A DNA stretch of 7,362 bases from Hydrogenophaga intermedia (lineage in GTDB: Bacteria > Pseudomonadota > Gammaproteobacteria > Burkholderiales > Burkholderiaceae_C), in assembly GCA_945869245.1 (NCBI GenBank), contig CAMBOY010000163.1, positions 1-7,362 of the forward strand, written 5' to 3'. The notes under the pieces are model-generated. The model did not search any database and was not told where the DNA came from. It saw nothing but the letters and a program-made list of their open reading frames with translations. The translations under genes were made by a program, and so were the position numbers. Positions 6,076 to 7,362 of the stretch are shown piece by piece (the stretch's first letter is position 1; each line of letters begins with the position of its first letter).

Positions 6076-7065
6076 TCATGGGTTGACCAGCACCAGTTTG
6101 CCCTTCACCTGGCGGCTTTGCATGCGCGTGTAGGCTTGTGGCAGCTCCTGCATGGGCAAGGTGGCATCGATCACGGGCTTGATCTGGCCGGCTTGGTAGC
6201 ACCGCAACAAGGTCTGCAGCATGGTGCGATTGGCTTGTGGCTCCTTGTGTGCGAACTCGCCCCAGAACACCCCGACCAAGCTCGCGCCTTTGAGCAGGCA
6301 CAGATTCCACGGCAGGGCTGGTATGGGGCCTGAGGCAAAACCAATGACCAGATAGCGGCCGCGCCAGGCGATGCTGCGCAGCACCGGTTCGGCCAAATCG
6401 CCTCCCACCGGGTCGTACACCACATCGGGGCCTTTGCCGGCGCTCAGGCGCTTGATTTCGTCGCGCAGGCCGCTGGTGGCGCCGTGTACCTGGTGGTCGA
6501 TGGTGGCGTCGGCGCCGATGGCCGCGCACAGCGCGCACTTGTCGGCGCCGCCCGCCACGGCAATCACGCGCGCACCCTGGGCCTTGGCCAGTTGAATGGC
6601 GGCGGTGCCCACACCGCCGGCGGCACCCAGCACCAGCACCGTTTCACCCGCCACCAGTTGGCCGCGGTCCACCAAAGCGTGCCAGCCAGTGGCGTAGGTC
6701 ATGATGAAGGCCGCAGCGTCGACCAGATCAAAGTCGTCTGGCAAGGGCAGGCACTGGCTGGCTTGCGCCAGCACATGGGTGGCAAAGCCGCCGGTGCCTT
6801 GTAAGCAAGCCACCCGTTGGCCCACACGCAGGTGCTCCACGGCGTCGCCCACCGCCAGCACCGTGCCCGAAAACTCCGCCCCGGGCACAAAGGGCAGGGC
6901 GGGCTTGAGCTGGTACTTGTTCTGCACGATCAGCACAGCGGGAAAATTCAGACTGGCCGCTGCCACACCCACCAGCACCTGACCGGGCCCTGGGCTGGGG
7001 TCGGGCAACGTGCTCCAGGTCAGCGCGTCTACGCCAACGGGATCAAAGCACATCCAAGCTTGCAT
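6076..7065 (-). CDS. Zinc-independent quinone oxidoreductase-like MDR protein (NADPH:quinone reductase family)
   Basis: A 329-residue medium-chain dehydrogenase/reductase of the QOR type, probably cytosolic and NADPH-dependent. The N-terminal GroES-like catalytic domain (about 1-125) holds PGAEFSGTV at 61-69, with no cysteine/histidine set for catalytic zinc. The Rossmann domain carries the nucleotide-binding LGAAGGVG at 146-153, followed by AIQLAKAQGARVIAVA. A later region (about 205-245) contains GPDVVYDPVGGD and the end reads KGKLVLVNP. Known relatives reduce quinones, enones or acyl-CoA esters; the substrate here is not inferable. The ATG at 7065 is preferred over GTG at 7068 because GGAG lies 6 bases before the ATG and only 3 before the GTG. 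It converges on tRNA-His and diverges from surE with 129 bases between. Confidence 0.9.
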   Translation of the reverse strand: MQAWMCFDPVGVDALTWSTLPDPSPGPGQVLVGVAAASLNFPAVLIVQNKYQLKPALPFVPGAEFSGTVLAVGDAVEHLRVGQRVACLQGTGGFATHVLAQASQCLPLPDDFDLVDAAAFIMTYATGWHALVDRGQLVAGETVLVLGAAGGVGTAAIQLAKAQGARVIAVAGGADKCALCAAIGADATIDHQVHGATSGLRDEIKRLSAGKGPDVVYDPVGGDLAEPVLRSIAWRGRYLVIGFASGPIPALPWNLCLLKGASLVGVFWGEFAHKEPQANRTMLQTLLRCYQAGQIKPVIDATLPMQELPQAYTRMQSRQVKGKLVLVNP

Positions 7066-7141
7066 CACACACTCCGATCAACAGGCAAAGCACGATGGTA
7101 GAAGCCGCGTTGGCCGGCCCTTTGTCGCTCCTGCGACCCTG

Positions 7142-7154
7142 GACACCGGGTGTC
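7142..7154. repeat. Palindrome GACACC-G-GGTGTC between divergent genes
   Basis: A perfect 6+1+6 dyad is centred at 7148, 47 bases before the surE ATG and 83 bases before the oxidoreductase ATG. It lies upstream of the surE -10 box, where an activator or a shared regulator could bind. It could equally be chance in GC-rich DNA. Confidence 0.35.
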
Positions 7155-7182
7155 GCTGCGCGGCTGGGCAAGGGCAAGCGCC

Positions 7183-7188
7183 TAGAAT
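7183..7188 (+). promoter_or_regulatory. Candidate -10 box (TAGAAT) for leaderless surE mRNA
   Basis: TAGAAT matches the -10 consensus at 5 of 6 bases and is separated from the surE ATG by exactly six bases. The expected start point, 7 bases after the box, is the A of the ATG. No Shine-Dalgarno site precedes surE. The -35 region is not recognisable. Confidence 0.6.
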
Positions 7189-7194
7189 CTCCAC

Positions 7195-7362
7195 ATGAAA
7201 ATTTTGATCTCCAACGACGACGGTTACCGCGCCGACGGCATTGTTGCCCTGTACGAAGCCTTGCGGCGGGTGGCCGATGTGGAGGTGGTGGCACCCGAGC
7301 ACAACAACAGCGCCAAGTCCAAAGCCCTGACCTTGAGTGCGCCGCTGTATGTGCACCAGGCG
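7195..7362 (+). CDS. surE: 5'/3'-nucleotidase SurE (3'-truncated by window edge)
   Basis: The first 56 codons of surE run to the window edge without a stop; the whole protein is usually about 250 residues. SurE is a metal-dependent nucleoside monophosphate phosphatase linked to stationary-phase survival. The hallmark opening MKILISNDDG gives metal-binding D8 and D9, and S39 in the NNSAKS loop matches the third metal ligand. VADVEVVAPEHN at 26-37 is typical of the family. Position 14 is Asp, where E. coli has Pro, and position 43 is Lys, where E. coli has Asn; both positions vary between species. The start is fixed by the family N terminus. In many gamma- and betaproteobacteria surE leads a pcm-nlpD-rpoS group, so that order may continue past the edge. 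Confidence 0.93.
   Translation, partial: MKILISNDDGYRADGIVALYEALRRVADVEVVAPEHNNSAKSKALTLSAPLYVHQA

Noticed and set aside
7066..7068. GTG as the oxidoreductase start
   Set aside because: The GGAG site is spaced 6 bases from the adjacent ATG but only 3 from the GTG. The difference is one residue.
7195..7362. SurE substitutions (D14, K43) as a sign of a degenerate gene
   Set aside because: These positions vary between species in the family, and metal-binding D8, D9 and S39 are present. The frame is open to the window edge.
1..7362. A mobile element, CRISPR array, phage or defence system
   Set aside because: No direct-repeat arrays, transposase or integrase motifs, target-site duplications or compositional break were seen. 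All genes are of recognisable housekeeping or metabolic families.

Overview
The window is an ordinary chromosomal stretch from a GC-rich betaproteobacterium. Protein resemblance points to Burkholderiales, most likely Comamonadaceae: the SurE start, HU, the tartrate/D-malate dehydrogenase and the PpiD-type foldase all look of that kind, and both tRNA genes encode their CCA. This placement rests on recognition by eye, not on a search. I see no insertion sequence, phage gene, CRISPR array or defence or toxin locus, and nothing I can honestly call a new system. The points of interest concern gene expression and one protein domain.

Layout. Positions 2-3276 form a same-strand block with tiny gaps: the C-terminal two thirds of a PLP-dependent aminotransferase, pgsA (phosphatidylglycerophosphate synthase), a ten-helix EamA/DMT transporter, and a D-malate/tartrate dehydrogenase (dmlA/ttuC type) whose start overlaps the transporter stop by 4 bases. 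pgsA seems to have its own -10 box, placed so that transcription would start at the A of its ATG.

Positions 3277-3528 are a 252-base control region for hupB. It has a near-consensus promoter, a stem-loop at the predicted RNA 5' end and a strong Shine-Dalgarno site. hupB (HU, GTG start) is followed 23 bases later by tRNA-Val(UAC) and a strong terminator, so the HU message and the tRNA are probably one transcript. Next comes ppiD, a membrane-anchored periplasmic foldase, then a small hairpin, a TATAAT box and tRNA-His(GUG) with a second strong terminator. The hupB-ppiD order is the one known from E. coli, here with a tRNA and terminator between the two genes.

Positions 6076-7065 (minus strand) encode a zinc-independent quinone oxidoreductase-like MDR protein. 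It diverges from surE, which starts at 7195 and runs off the window. surE also has a -10 box exactly 6 bases before its ATG, the same geometry as pgsA, suggesting leaderless mRNAs. No gap longer than 300 bases lacks a gene.
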